This document shows, piece by piece, positions 63,961 through 64,000 of a stretch of DNA of 64,000 nt. Numbering within the stretch: position 1 is the stretch's first letter; each line of letters begins with the position of its first letter. The notes beneath the pieces were generated by a model. That model was not told the DNA's origin. It was given only the letters and a program-made list of their open reading frames with translations, and did not search any database. The DNA comes from Marinomonas lutimaris (lineage in GTDB: Bacteria; Pseudomonadota; Gammaproteobacteria; Pseudomonadales; Marinomonadaceae), in contig NZ_JAHLLW010000006.1 of assembly GCF_019426345.1 (NCBI RefSeq), forward strand, positions 124,001 through 188,000, written 5' to 3'. Made by a program: the position numbers and the translations under genes.

Positions 63961-64000
63961 GGCAATAACCTCAACAAGATAGCGCTCAATAAATCAGCAA
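63957..64000 (-). CDS. Extreme C-terminus of an upstream gene
   Basis: On the minus strand a frame entering from the right edge reads ADLLSAILLRLLP and ends at TGA (63959-63957), which overlaps the GTG start of the HAD gene. In many gammaproteobacteria xerC precedes yigB, so this may be the end of xerC, but thirteen residues cannot show it. Confidence 0.4.
   Translation of the reverse strand, partial: ADLLSAILLRLLP

Overview
The window reads as a chromosomal segment of a marine, motile gammaproteobacterium, most like Marinomonas or a close Oceanospirillales relative. This is an inference from protein sequence and gene order (potFGHI/puu polyamine genes, a nudF-yqiB-yqiA-parE block, flgBCDEFGHIJKL followed by two short flagellins and pseudaminic-acid genes); no rRNA or tRNA is present to confirm it. 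I see no prophage, insertion sequence or CRISPR array.

Region 1 (1-17.7 kb) is nitrogen and polyamine use. It holds two gamma-glutamylputrescine synthetase/oxidase pairs (puuA1/puuB1, puuA2/puuB2), the aldehyde dehydrogenase puuC, a putrescine importer potFGHI with a glutamine-amidotransferase-like gene behind it, a LuxR-type regulator, an MFS transporter, a divergent argO/argP pair and galU. Together the puu/pot genes import putrescine, glutamylate it, oxidise it and would yield gamma-glutamyl-GABA; the last hydrolase is not a recognisable PuuD.

Region 2 (17.7-34.4 kb) is mixed housekeeping: a YtfQRT-YjfF-type sugar ABC transporter, an AEC transporter, a LysR regulator, a pirin, a methyltransferase, an aromatic/aspartate aminotransferase, a UPF0149 protein, the minus-strand series nudF - acyltransferase - yqiB - yqiA - parE, and tag. 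A REP-like paired inverted repeat sits at 23.6 kb.

Region 3 (34.4-62.6 kb) is a flagellar island. pseBCF run rightward from a sigma28-like promoter and meet pseG-pseI-maf-fliT-fliS-fliD-flaG-fliC1 running leftward. Then come a 2.4 kb gene-free stretch with a decayed 212/213-bp tandem array, fliC2 with two tandem sigma28 promoters, about 110 copies of a 7-bp repeat, an HD-GYP protein with an altered HD motif, flgL, flgK, flgJIHGF, and flgEDCB behind a sigma54 promoter. The rod, hook, junction, cap, filament, chaperone and glycosylation functions are all here; basal-body export, motor and class II regulators are not.

Region 4 (62.7-64 kb) has trxA, a YigB-like HAD phosphatase and the last codons of an upstream gene.

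The most unusual features are the two repeat arrays bracketing fliC2, the tandem flagellin promoters between fliC2 and the 7-bp array, the degenerate HD-GYP protein in the flgKL transcription unit, a duplicated domain in FlgE, an acidic insert in FliD, and the absence of pseH and a canonical puuD.
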